Assembly (NCBI GenBank): GCA_009809945.1 | Contig: WTPW01000856.1 | Location: 64,375-128,374, forward strand | Direction of reading: 5' to 3' | From: Gigaspora margarita | Taxonomy: Eukaryota; Glomeromycota; Glomeromycetes; Diversisporales; Gigasporaceae | DNA length: 64,000 nt | Made by a program: the position numbers and the translations under genes | In this document: one piece after another, positions 32,184-43,424 of the stretch | Position numbering within the stretch: position 1 is the stretch's first letter | How the letters are laid out: every line of letters begins with the position of its first letter | The notes under the pieces: model-generated | Seen by the model: the letters and a program-made list of their open reading frames with translations, nothing else | What the model was told of the DNA's origin: nothing | The model's database searches: none

Positions 32184-32540
32184 GGGGCAAGTAGCATAGT
32201 AATTAATTCAGGATAAAGTAGAACGGTAGCTGGATTTTTTGACATAGTAGAGTAGCATGGTAGATTCGGGATTAGTAGTATGTAGTTAGATTCGAGATTA
32301 GTAGCATGGTAGTTAGATTTGAGATTAGTAATGTGGTAGTTAGATTCGGGGTTAGTAACATGGTAGTTAGAGAATTAGTAGTACGGTGGTTTAGATTCGT
32401 GATTAGTAGCATGGTAGTTAGATTCGGGGTTAGTAGCATGGTAATTAGATTCGAAGTTAGTAACATGGTAGTTAGATTCGGGGGATGAGTAGTACAATAG
32501 TTAGTAACACGGTAGTTAGATTCGGGATGTAGCATGTAGC
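32184..32540. repeat. Minisatellite, about 26-27-bp unit
   Basis: Ten or more imperfect units of the form TTAGTARCATGGTAGTTAGA followed by TTCGRG. A related trace occurs within the 241-bp array near 30,690-30,760. Open frames on both strands here merely reflect the period. Confidence 0.85.
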
Positions 32541-32620
32541 AGGCATTAAAATCAGTAATTTGTAATTAACTTATTTTTATTTTTTGTATTTTAAATAAAA
32601 AAAAAAAAGAAATAAGTTAA

Positions 32621-32903
32621 TTACAAATTAGTGATTTTATTATATGGTGTCAAATAATTTTGATAGTAATCCGATTCTGCTTACTTCATATTAATCAATC
32701 ATCCAGGCACCTTTTATAGAAAATCAATTCTCATTTCACAGACAGAAATTAAGATTAGTGCAATTTATAAGAAAAAAAAAGAAACTTAATGAAATTAGCT
32801 GTAGTGATTGATTATCTACGAATTGGGCAGAATCAGATTGCTTACAGTTTTTTATCTCGATCAAAATTATTTGATATCATATAATAAAATCACTAATTTG
32901 TAA
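32621..32903. mobile_element. TTAA-target MITE, 283 bp
   Basis: Terminal repeats of about 50 bp start TTACAAATTAGTGATTTTAT on both ends, bracketed by TTAA (32,617-32,620 and 32,904-32,907). Immediately left (about 32,549-32,575) is an inverted fragment of the same terminus (AAAATCAGTAATTTGTAATT), a truncated second copy. It has TTAA targets like the long palindromes but a different interior. Confidence 0.75.
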
Positions 32904-32907
32904 TTAA

Positions 32908-34019
32908 CTTTTTTATAGTTACTGTTGTACGTCGGAATAGAATCTTGGTAGATTTAGGATCAATTTAAGTTCTTTATAATCTTGATTGACTTTTTTTTGA
33001 AAAATTATTTAACAATTTAAAATATTTTATTTATGAAAAAAAGAGTTTATAGAACTACTTAATGAACTTAATCATTAATTTATTTACTGCAAAGAAAATA
33101 TTTTATAAAATTATTTAATGAATGGAATAATTTATTTAATGACTTTTTCTTTTTTTTTAAAATAAATTTTAATGTATTAACATTAAAGATTATATAATAA
33201 GTTAAAAGAAATTTGTTTGCTTACAATAATAAATAATAAATTTTTAGCAGAAAAACTGGAATCCATTTGAATGTAAAGACAGTATAATGACAATAATGAA
33301 AGATTTTACTTGAAGTCATTATTTTGTTAATATAAATATGACTTATCGATATAAAGGTTTTTACTAATTTATCTTTATGAACAAAATGACGATTATTTAA
33401 CTTCGTGATTATAATGATATATATATCTTTAATTAACTTAAATTTATTAAATACAATAAATTTGATATCTATAATGTATTAAAAATTGACCTAGGTCTTT
33501 TTCAATCGGTAACAATTAATAAAGGACGCATGTTAATTAATAATTGACAAAAATTTTAATTGACGCAGAAAGTCATTTATTCTAATTATTGCAAACGTGA
33601 TTACTAGGCAATTTTACTTGTTACATTTGTAGCAATTTATATTACTTTTTCGTGACACTAATTATGCTTGTAAAAACTTCTCACACATTATAACTTTTGA
33701 AGGAATATTATCCAATTTGGATTAGGCCTAAAGAAAAATTTTATCTCGTGTAATTATTGAAATTAAGTCAACTTGAAATTGATTAAGTTATTAGTGATAA
33801 ATTGGTTTTGTTACAGCTGGATTGAAAAAATTTCTTCTTGTACAAATCGTCCAATTCTTTATGAATGAGTGTAAAACATAGCTGTATAGTACTTTTCAAA
33901 AATCTGCAATAAATTAAGAAAAAGTTAATTTGTATTATGGGCTGGTGCAAAAGTGTAGATACACAACAACTAAAAATTTACATTGTCTACATATACAAGT
34001 TTTATATATAAGATATATT
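32908..34019. other. AT-rich spacer, no gene seen
   Basis: No repeat ends, no conserved frames. Possibly eroded elements beyond recognition. Confidence 0.4.
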
Positions 34020-34612
34020 TAGGCTCCTAGGTTCAGTCTGGGTTCAGTCCGGTCTGGGTCCAGTCCGGGATCGAGCTGGACTTGAGACTTTAAAATTTTC
34101 TAATTTCGGACTTCAGACCAGACTCAGACTCAATTATAATTTAGGTCTGGGTCCAGTTCGAAGTCTGCAAACTGGTCCAAATTTGAATATATGTGTATTT
34201 TTTGTGCATGAAGTTAGAATTAATTAGTAAAATTTTATGAATTATAAGATTTTATAGAATTTTATTAATAAATTTTTATAAAATCTTATAGTTCACAAAT
34301 TTTTATTAATTAATTCTAACTTTATGTATTAAGTAAACTTATTTAATATTTAAAAATACATCAAATTAGAATTATTATTTTTATTTTACTTGAATTTAGA
34401 GGATAGATGCTTAATTTGGATTTTTGATCAAAAAAGTTAACATTAAGCATCTTTTCTCAAAATTTCAAGTAAAATCAAAAACTTTCAGCTGATTTAATGT
34501 ATTTTTAGGTGCTGATTATGTTTACTTAGTGCATTAAGTTAGAATTAATTAGTGAAATCTTGTAAATTATAAGATTTTATAGAATTTTATTAATAGAATA
34601 CTAATGAAATCT

Positions 34613-35649
34613 CATCCAACTCTTTTCAACGATCACTTGTACCAAAATTTTCGAACAAATACAAAACAAAAAGTTCAAGGTGACAGACCAAGAAGCGGCT
34701 ATACTTACAGTTTTTGTAAAGGTCAATGACTTCTCTGCTTTTCAGGACTCCTTTATATATTCGACATGCAAGCCAGAAGTGTCGGTTGTGCAAGATAACT
34801 GGCAACAGGTCCTTGGTACAAGAAATTCTGGTGAAAGACAGTGGCTTTCATTGATAAAGTTTGTATAGTTGGCTTAGGGGTGAGCCAAGAAATGAGTTTT
34901 GCAACACATTCTTTAAGAAAATTTGTGGTCAAGTACAAAATACCAAACTCCACATACCATATTCTCGCTTGGACTTTTTTTTTTCTGGAATTTTGACAAA
35001 AAGTGGGAATTTGGCGTACCCCCTCCAAAAGATCAACATTGTTGTTCCTATTCTAATCGGAAAGAAGGCACGTGAAGTAGTAAACAGGAATAATGCGTAA
35101 GAAGTTGTAATGCATAGGAGTTGGTTGATCAGAGGAAATAAATTCTAGAACTTTCTTTTTTTTTGTATTATAATACTAGGCGAGGCGATTCCTTGTACAG
35201 CATTATATAATTTTTATCATTTAGTGTTTAGACATATTAACACCTTCATTCTCTGTTTTTTCATGACTTTATTTTTGTTCTTCTCTTTTATGTGTGTCTT
35301 TTACTTTTTTTATTTTGGTTTTATTTGTAGGATTTCGTTTAGTTGCATTTTCCCCCTTTATTTTTTTCCTTTTTTTTATTCATCTTTATGAGTAGCTCAG
35401 GGATGAAGTTTTTGAAGGAATGGTCTATAAAGAGGTAGCTGAGTACCTGGATATGTTCTCGAAGAGATATATGAGTGATGTCATGTATGGCTTGGAGACT
35501 AACAAATATCAGTGCAACAACCATATCTGGGCACTAGTGGAGTTGTCAGGTATTAGCCTAATATTATAGTTAGAAATAGTTTTTTGTATTTTGTATATAA
35601 AAAAATTCTAATAAATTAGCACAAGGTTGTAAAGTGAAAAAAAAAAATT
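34613..35649 (+). mobile_element. Retroposon family R, copy 2 (1.04 kb, A tail)
   Basis: A perfect 12-bp duplication, CTAATGAAATCT (34,601-34,612 and 35,650-35,661), flanks a unit that starts CATCCAACTCTTTTCAACGA and ends in an A run. The best peptide pieces are SFIYSTCKPEVSVVQDNWQQ, VLGTRNSGERQW, and YPLQKINIVVPILIGKKARE followed by VVNRNNA*. It was inserted in the middle of one palindrome of the composite foldback. Confidence 0.8.
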
Positions 35650-36600
35650 CTAATGAAATCTTCTGATTCACAAATTTTTATTAATTAATTCTAACTTTAT
35701 GCACTAAATAAACTTGTTTAGCACCTATGAATACTTTAAATTGGTCAAATTGTTTTTATTTTACTTGATTTAGAAAAAAATACTTAAATTTGACTTTTTT
35801 GATCAAAAATCCAAAATTATACATTTATTCTCTAAATTTTATGTAAAATAAAAACAATTTTGCCAATTTAATGTAATTTTATGTGCTAAATAAGTTTACT
35901 AAGTGCATAAAGTTAGAATTAATTAATAAGAATTTGTGTGTTATAAAGTTTTTATAAAATTTTATTAATAAAATTTTATAACATCTTATAACTCACAAAT
36001 TCTTATTAATTAATTCTAACTTTATGCACTAAATAAACTTATCCAGCACCTAAAAATACATTAATTTAACAAAATTATTTTTATTTTACTTGAAATTTAG
36101 AGAATATATGCATAATTTTGGATTTTTAATCAAAAAAGTCAAACTTAAGTATCTTTTCTTCAAATTTCAAGTAAAATAAAACAACTCAGCTAATTTAAAA
36201 TATTTGTAGGTACTAAACAAGTTTATTTAGTGTATAAAGTTAGAATTAATTATCAAAAATTTGTGAATCATAAGAGTTCATAAAATTTTATTAATAAAAT
36301 TCTATAAAATCTTATAATTTACAAGATTTTACTAATTAATTTTAACTTAATGTACTAAGTAAACATATTCATCATCTAAAAATATATTAAATTGGTTAAA
36401 TGTTTTTTATTTACTTGAAGTTTGGAGAAAAAATGCTTTAAATTTGACTTTTTTGATCAAAAATTCAAAATTAAGTATCTATTCTCTAAATTTCAAATAA
36501 AGAATAAAAAATAATTCTATTATTTGATGTGTTTTTGGGTTCTGAATAAGTTTACTTAGTGAATAAAGTTAAAATTAATTAATAAAAATTTGTAAATTAT

Positions 36601-37238
36601 CCCTTAGATTGTAACACAGACAAATTTGCCTGCATATTTTAAAAATTTTAATAAAATTTTAAATTTTGATTTTAGTTATATCTTTTCTAAGTAAAAAATA
36701 TACTTTGAGTTTTGTTTTAATAACTTTGTTATAAAAAGTTTTTAAAATTATTAGAAAACTTTAGTATAATCAAAGTTTAAAGTTCTTGTATTAGCATTTT
36801 TACTATTAAAATTTTCTTTAGATTTTCTTAAATTTCATATGTTCCTGTCTATAAAAAAAATTTTTACTTCTAATACAAGCCATAATTTTTACAAATAAAT
36901 CATTAAAGTTGCAATAATAAAAGCTATCATCCTTTATATAAACTACAATATTGTCTTAAGAACTATAGTCTTAAAAGTAAAACTAAATAAGATTACAAAG
37001 AAATTGTAATAAAATTTTTTAAAAAATTTTTTTTAAGTTATCTATTTTTAGCTTATATATAACTTAAATTTTTTTTCTTACAATATAAAAACTAATTTTG
37101 CAAAAAAGTAATCCATATTTTCAAATATAATTGTACAAAGTTTTATTTAATTATCTTGGTATTTAAAAAAAGTAAATCAGAGCAAAAAAAGTGTAAAAAC
37201 GCAGGCAAATTTGTCTGTGTTCTACTACAATCTAGGGG
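36601..37238. mobile_element. TIR element, 638 bp, CCC(C/T)TAGATTG ends
   Basis: Ends CCCTTAGATTGTAACACAGA and, inverted, CCCCTAGATTGTAGTAGAAC, both followed by ACAGACAAATTTGCCTGC. By comparison with the intact array unit, the insertion duplicated only about 2 bp (AT). The interior is AT-rich and non-coding. The superfamily is not assigned. Confidence 0.7.
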
Positions 37239-37520
37239 ATGAGATTTTATAAAATCTTATTAATAAAATTCTATAAAATTTTATACTTCATAAAATTATA
37301 CTAATTAATTCTAAATTTATGCACTAAGTAAACTTGTTCAGCACCAAAAAATACATATAAATATATTTGTACTCATACTAGTTCATGGACCTCAACTGAA
37401 TCCAAACCAAACTCAGACTTGACTAAAAGTCTAAATATAAAAGTCCATGTCTGATATGAAAATCAAACCAGACTCAGACTTGACTAAAGTCTAGTTTGAG
37501 TTCAGTCCATAGGAGCACTA

Positions 37521-37847
37521 TTTTTATTATTTTATAAATATTTTATTAAGAAATAATTTATTTAAAAAATTTAATATTTTTTTCAAAAAGTATTTTTTTT
37601 TAGAAAAAAATCATTTTTGCTACCAATATACAACTTTAAAAGTTTATATTAACAAGTATATTACTATATATATGCTAAATATATAGTTAAAATTTTAGCT
37701 TAATTAATTTAGTAGTTGTTAAGATATGAATTTTTGAAAATTATTTTAATTTATTATATTTTACAAAATTACTATAGTAAATTTTGTACAATTTTTGTTT
37801 TATATAGTAAGTTAATAATAAATTTTAAAATTTATAATTTAATAACT
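37521..37847. other. Spacer, no gene seen
   Basis: AT-rich. No motif recognised. Confidence 0.35.
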
Positions 37848-37859
37848 TACTAATCCAAT

Positions 37860-38937
37860 CAATTTACTATTTTTGAACTCTTTCTGACAATTCCATATAC
37901 CAAAATTTTCAAAAACCCTGACCTACGAAAACTATATAGTTAATATATTTATTATATAACAAAACTTCACTAGTAGTAGCTGGGACCCAAGGCTAATCAT
38001 TGTATGCTTGGTTGTAGCTAAAATAGAGTTAAAAAAGAATCAAACCCTTATGGAAGAGGCCTCTGAGCAGAAGACTCTAGTATTATCAAGCAAAGAAGTA
38101 GTAGGCACAATAACCTGGAGCTTTGTCAAAATTTATAGATGTGAAAACAAAAGTAAATACTTGGTTAAATATCTTATTCTGTATAGTATAACTCTTTCAA
38201 AATCCTTTTAGTTTTGGTAGTTTCTCTTGGTGCTTCTTTGGCTTTTCAAAATTTCAACAAAAGTGATCAATTTGGTTTATCCACTTCAAATGATCGATAT
38301 TGTTTACTCTTCTATTTTGGGAATGTAGTTTCTGACTTGGATCAAGTTATGAATAAAATTTAGGACATGGATAAGTTTGAGATAAACATGAATTGAAATT
38401 TTTTTCTAGAATATTTTTTTAGTTCTAGGTTTTTTTTGTTCTTATTTTTCTTATCAGCTTTTTTATATACATTTTTTTGCTTTAAATATAGTACTTGGTA
38501 TTTTTACTGGCATAGTATTATATAATTTTTATACTTGGATCCAGATAAAATTAGTATTATCATATAGTTTAATTTTTGTCTTTTTCTTCATTCTTTTCTT
38601 TTTTTATTTTTTTTCTTTATTTTGGTATTCATTTAGATAGTTTAGATTATCCCATTTATTTACCCCATTTTTTTTTATATATTTGTTTTTTTTACTAGAA
38701 TTCCTTTATCCGAGAAGCTTGAAGAAGAAGGTTTTAAAATTAGGCTGTTTGACAACACTCTTAAGTTTGATTTCAAACTTCTAGTTTGTTTTAGCAACTA
38801 GTTGGCAGGTCATATATTGTATTCTTGAAACAAAGAATCAGTATAGTAGGGTTTGCCAAATTATAAGTCAACCTTGTATTTTCTGAAATTTAAATAAAAA
38901 TCATTTACAAGACTGCCTAAGAGTAAAAAAAAAAAAC
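37860..38937 (+). mobile_element. Retroposon family R, copy 3 (1.08 kb, oldest)
   Basis: The 12-bp duplication TACTAATCCAAT (37,848-37,859 and 38,938-38,949) is perfect. The start (GAACTCTTTCTGAC...ACCAAAATTTTC) aligns with copies 1 and 2, and the C-terminal peptide NLVYPLQMIDIVYSSILGM* is recognisable. The body is more diverged and an A run ends the unit. Confidence 0.75.
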
Positions 38938-39052
38938 TACTAATCCAATTAAGCTAAAATTTTATTTATATATTTAGTATATGACAATTTCTATTTGTAT
39001 AATATGTATATACACACATATATTGATATCTCAAAATTCTAATTATATAATA

Positions 39053-39828
39053 TCTAAAATAATGCTAAAATCAGATGATGCTAAAATCCATGTGATCTTT
39101 GTATTATCAGATTTCCTAAAATTTCCTAAAATTTCTGAAAATTGTGTAAACAATTAATTTACACTATATATAGTGTTGGCAATTTTACTGCCCAAACCAA
39201 ATTTTTTGGCCGGCCAAGGCCAATAGCTGGCCAAAACCATTGGCCAATAGCCAAACATTAGTCAAAAGTTTCTGATTTATATAATATTAGCCAATCATAT
39301 TACGAGCTTTGCTTATATAAATATTTGGCCATTTTGGTCAAATAATTTTTTTGATCTTTTTGGCTATTGGCCTTAGCCATTGGCTGTGGCCATTGGCCTT
39401 AGCTATTGGCTGGCCAAGTGGCCAAGTGCCAACACTGACTACATCAAATGCTATAACCAGTCGGTATACCTATATACTGTATAAATTGCATTCCTGATAT
39501 TTTATATATAAAGATATTTTAATTATATCAAAAAGGTAACCCTAATCCTAAACATGAGGCAAAAATTTTTTTGTTATTGGTTTTATAGATGCATTTTGCC
39601 TTGTGGTTAGGGTTAGATTAAGATTACCTTTTTGATACATCAAAAAGTCTTTTATATATAGATAGTATATAGATATCAAGAATGTGATTTATGCAACACA
39701 TACTGATCAGTTATAGTATTTGATGTATTGTAGATCAATTGTTTACATGATTTTTGGAAATTTTAGAAAATCTAGTGATATGGAGATCATATAGATTTCA
39801 GCATCATCTAATTTTAGCATCATCCCTG
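39053..39828. mobile_element. Palindromic hAT-like element, 776 bp
   Basis: Inverted halves with ends TCTAAAATAATGCTAAAATC and, inverted, CAGGGATGATGCTAAAATTA. The flanking 8-bp duplication is ATATAATA (39,045-39,052 and 39,829-39,836). The centre (about 39,535-39,640) holds GGTAACCCTAATCC and its inverted partner GGTTAGGGTTAGA, telomere-like words. The left arm carries the nested MITE 39,171-39,437. Confidence 0.7.
39171..39437. mobile_element. Nested hAT MITE, 267 bp, CAGTGTTGGCA ends
   Basis: Ends TAGTGTTGGCA and, inverted, CAGTGTTGGCA, a typical hAT terminus. The interior is unusually rich in GGCCAATGGCC words in both orientations. The flanking 8-mers ACTATATA (39,163-39,170) and ACTACATC (39,438-39,445) match at six positions. 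The other arm of the host palindrome (about 39,715-39,745) shows the uninterrupted sequence. Confidence 0.75.
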
Positions 39829-39941
39829 ATATAATAACTTTTAGAATTTTAACAAAAAAAAATTGCTTGAAAAATTTTAGTATAAACTATAAACTTCTTT
39901 AAAGTTACCCTTATCCTAACCTTAAGCTATATTAATTTTTT

Positions 39942-40897
39942 TTTTTTTTTTATTTCAAAGTGCCCACCTTGGGACCTAGGAATTTTATTCAGGATATTAG
40001 GGCCGTTGGTGAACCAGATAGGGTTCACTGACATTTGTTACATAGACGAGGATCCAACTAGCCACACGTACACTTTTGGTGTCTAATTTAAGTGGTCCGC
40101 CCTAAGGTTCCACACTAGCTGCCATACCTGCAACCCAACTACGGGAATTGCCTATTTAAACCTTCTGATTTTCTGTCCCTCCTGCCAACCCATCCTGTGT
40201 TACCGGGACTAATCCCGTTACATCACAAGTCAGTCAGACTGTCCCGGATTCACTATCCATAGTCCTTAGGACCCAGCCAGGTAACCCTGGTCCTGTTATC
40301 CTCAGGGGAAACTTGGTAGAGCGGTACCTGTCCCACCAGATATTCACCTACACTTCGGTAACTTACGCATCTGCATTATACCGACACTTGGAGTCAGGGC
40401 TAACCATTAAACCCCTACCGTTACCTACTTCTGCCCTTGCAAGGTTCGCTCCAATCCCAGCACCCACCATTACCATCCTACCGGTCCTTACACCGAATTC
40501 ACAAACTTCCAAACCAGTTAGCCCGGAAGGGTCGATATGGCCTTCTTCCCTTGGTACCTACTTCCGCAGCATAGGTCCTTTTCCTCCGGTACGACTCCGG
40601 CGGCCAGGTTGGTGAACCCCCTCCTTTAAGGGTTTTATCGTCCGATCCTCCGGCTCCGGTTTCTGATATTCTGGCTTTGGTAGTGCCGTCAAAGATCTTT
40701 GCTACCTCCTTACTCGGGGCTTGCCAAACAGGTTTCTATTTCTCCGGTTCCTTGGATTTGTGCGCCCAAGGCTCCCATTCGAGATGGTGTACCAAGCAAC
40801 TGATCGACAAGAAACAGTTACCGTAACACAGGTCTATTTTTCAAAGCGTCGCCAGTGGGATTTGAACCCTAGACCTGCCGCTTGGGGGGTGACAACT
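39942..40897 (-). mobile_element. tRNA-head retroposon, long copy lacking box A
   Basis: The plus-strand T-tract at 39,936-39,950 is the A tail of the minus-strand unit. A duplication TTAAGCTATATTAA plus a T run is found at 39,922-39,941 and 40,898-40,917. Box B (GGTTCAAATCC, minus strand) is intact at about 40,857-40,867, but the 5' end starts 3' of box A. The body is very similar to 10,862-11,806 and is the most GC-rich stretch of the window. Open frames differ between copies, so no protein is claimed. Confidence 0.8.
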
Positions 40898-41010
40898 TTA
40901 AGCTATATTAATTTTTTAGTTTATATTTAGTATATTAGTAGTAAAAATTTTTTTTTTTTGAAAAGAATACTTATTTAAAAAAAAATTTAAATTTTTTTTT
41001 ATAAATTTAA

Positions 41011-42110
41011 TTTTTTTCTGATTTCAAAGTACTACCTTGTGACTTAGAATTTATTCAAGATATTAGAGCCACTAATGATCCACATAGAGTACACTAGCAT
41101 TTGTTATATAGATAAGAATACAACTAGCCTGCTCTGTAACTTTTGGTTGCCTATTTAAGTAGCTACTCGAAGGTTCTATACTAGCTATAATACCTGCAAC
41201 CCACATACTGGCATTGTCTATTTAAATTCTCTAGTCCATGTTCTTTTTGCCAACCCATCTTGTATTACTAGAACACTATTTCAGATTCTTTTTCTATTTA
41301 CTTTAAAACCCAGCCAGGTATACCTGGTTCTGTTATCCTCAATAAAAATCTTGGTAAAGTGATACTATTTCCAGATATTACCTATATTTTAGTAACTTAC
41401 GCATTTTACTAAGGCTTACACTTGTAGTTAGAAATTATCTTTAAACCATTATTGTTATCTACTTCTGCCTTTGTGAAGTTCACCAAACCCCAGCACTATC
41501 ATTTCTTTACCAGATTCTTTTTTTTAGAATTTCAGACTACCAATCCAGTTGGCCCAGAAGAATTAGTCAGCTAGGCTTTAAGGTGCCTTTATGGGTTTTC
41601 TTTTCTTGATACCAACTTTTATAACATAGGTTTTTTTCTTCTGGTATAACTTTGGTAAACAGATTGGTGGGTTCCTTTTGTTATAGAGATCTTGCCTATC
41701 TAGTCTCTTAGTCAGTTACTATCTGGTTCCTATAGTACTGTCAAAAGTTTTATTACCTTTTTACTTGGGTTTTGTCAAGTCCATTTTTACTTCTGCTTTG
41801 TTCTTGTAATTTTTGTGCCTTCTTTTCCCTTGTATAACAGTATCCAAGTTAGTCAGCTTCTGGTTGCCTAGTTGCTTTCTTTTTTTCTATATAATATTAT
41901 ACAAGTTAGTTAGCTCCTAATAATTTGGTATAACCCAGGTCACAGATCCTCTGACCTGACTTAGTACTGCAGGGATTATGCAGTCATACTGTAATGCAGA
42001 TAGTGTAATGTTAAGGTGAAACTTTTCTCTATGAAAATTGAACTTGGAGCTATTTCATTATAAAGGCTTGAAGGTGACAACAACCCAACTACATTATGCT
42101 ATTATACTCT
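41011..42110 (-). mobile_element. tRNA-head retroposon, old diverged copy
   Basis: Alignable in order with the 39,942 copy: TTTCAAAGTACTACCTTGTG tail side, AACCCAGCCAGGTAT, CTTGAAGGTGACAACA at the head. It is clearly older, with box B degraded (ATTGAACTTGGAG). It is about 150 bp longer near the head than the other copies, either an insertion or sequence lost from them. The target duplication is not recognisable. Confidence 0.7.
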
Positions 42111-42325
42111 ACTTTTTAAAAATTTATTACTTAATAAAATATTTATAAAAGAATAATAATAAATATATTAAAAAACAGCTCAAAATCTGTTTTATTTGGT
42201 ATAAAAAAATTGTAAATAAATAGCTTATATACTATATAAAAGCCTTTATATAGGCAATATAAATTTTTAGCAGTTATGTATTTACATTTTTTACTAGTCA
42301 ATATTGTGCATTACAATAAATTTAA

Positions 42326-43172
42326 TTGATAATCTGCCTGTCAACTGGAAAGTAATAAAATGTGGCATGCTTCTATTTAAAATTTTTTTATTAAGTTAAT
42401 GATACATGTCCACTAATTAAAAGTTGTAGAGCTCATTGAGATGCATCTAACAGTAGTTAGATTATCCAAATCAGTCCAGTGGATGGCAAGATATCATTGA
42501 AAAATGATTGGCTAACTATATAAAATTCTGTGACACAGATTACCTGTTATATATAAAAATCACTATAGGCAAAATATGGCATGCTTCTATTTAAAAATTT
42601 TTTACTAAATTAACGATACATGTCCACTAATTGAAAGTTGTAGAGCTTGTCAAGATGTATCTAATAGTGGTTAGATCATCCAAACTGGTCCAGTAGATGG
42701 TAAGATATCATCAAAAACGATTGGCTGACTATATAAAATCTCTATATAAACGATGTTAAAGATTTTATATAGTCAGCCAATCATTTTTTGATAATATCTT
42801 GCTATCTATTAGGCCGATTTGGATGATCTAACTACTATTAGATGTGCCTTAATGAGCTCTACAATTTTCAATTAGTGGACATGTATCATTAACTTAGTAA
42901 GAAAAAATTTTTAGATGGAAGCATGCCACATATCGCCTATAGTGATTTTTATATGTAATCTGTGTCACAGGATTTTATATAGTTAGCTAATCATTTTTCG
43001 ATGATATCTTGCTATCCACTGGGCCGATTTGGATGATCTATCTACTGTTAAATGTGTTCCAACGAGCTCTACAACTTTCAATTAGTGGATATGTATAGTA
43101 AATTTAATAAAAAAATTTTAGATAGAAGTATGCCATATTTCATTACTCTCTAGTTGACAGGTGGATTATCAA
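42326..43172. mobile_element. TTAA foldback element with duplicated inner arms, 847 bp
   Basis: Bracketed by TTAA (42,322-42,325; 43,173-43,176). Ends are TTGATAATCTGCCTGTCAAC and, inverted, TTGATAATCCACCTGTCAAC, then GTGGCATGCTTC-like words. Each half contains two tandem copies of the block AGTTGTAGAGCT...GATTGGCT(A/G)ACTATATAAAA, so the element folds as A-B-B'-A'. Closely related to 61,160-62,012. Non-coding. Confidence 0.8.
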
Positions 43173-43424
43173 TTAAATTATAAAGACATACTATATATAT
43201 ATACCTTGTATATTATAAAATAGCATAATAGCAGTTACACAATTATTATTATATTTCAAATAATGATCTACTTTAATAAACTAAAATTATACAAGATTTA
43301 TCTATAAAACTTGATTTTTTTGAGTTAATTTTATTTTTATTTAAAGATATGCATTGAAGCTTTATTTAATATAGTGATTATTATATAATATCTTTTTATT
43401 ATACCTTATTTCTTTTGTCATATA

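Larger units (their letters stand above)
34020..37520. mobile_element. Composite foldback element built of alternating palindromes
   Basis: Ends TAGGCTCCTAGGTTCAG and, inverted, TAGTGCTCCTATGGACTGAA. The outer arms (about 34,030-34,185 and 37,375-37,515) contain repeated GGTCTGGGTCCAG-like words. Between them, two palindromes alternate: one of about 115 bp (AGTTAGAATTAATTA...TAATTAATTCTAACT) and one of about 220 bp (GCACTAAGTAAACTTGTTCA...), period about 335 bp. Retroposon R (34,613-35,649) and a 638-bp TIR element (36,601-37,238) are inserted, so the original was about 1.8 kb. The ends look hAT-like but no clean TSD was found. Non-coding. Confidence 0.65.

Noticed and set aside
32272..32535. 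Opposed frames rich in Asn-Leu-Thr or Val-Val-Arg
   Set aside because: Products of the 26-27-bp minisatellite read in frame.
34020..37520. CRISPR-like array
   Set aside because: Regular spacing is due to long palindromes of a foldback; no short direct repeats with unique spacers, and the genome is eukaryotic.
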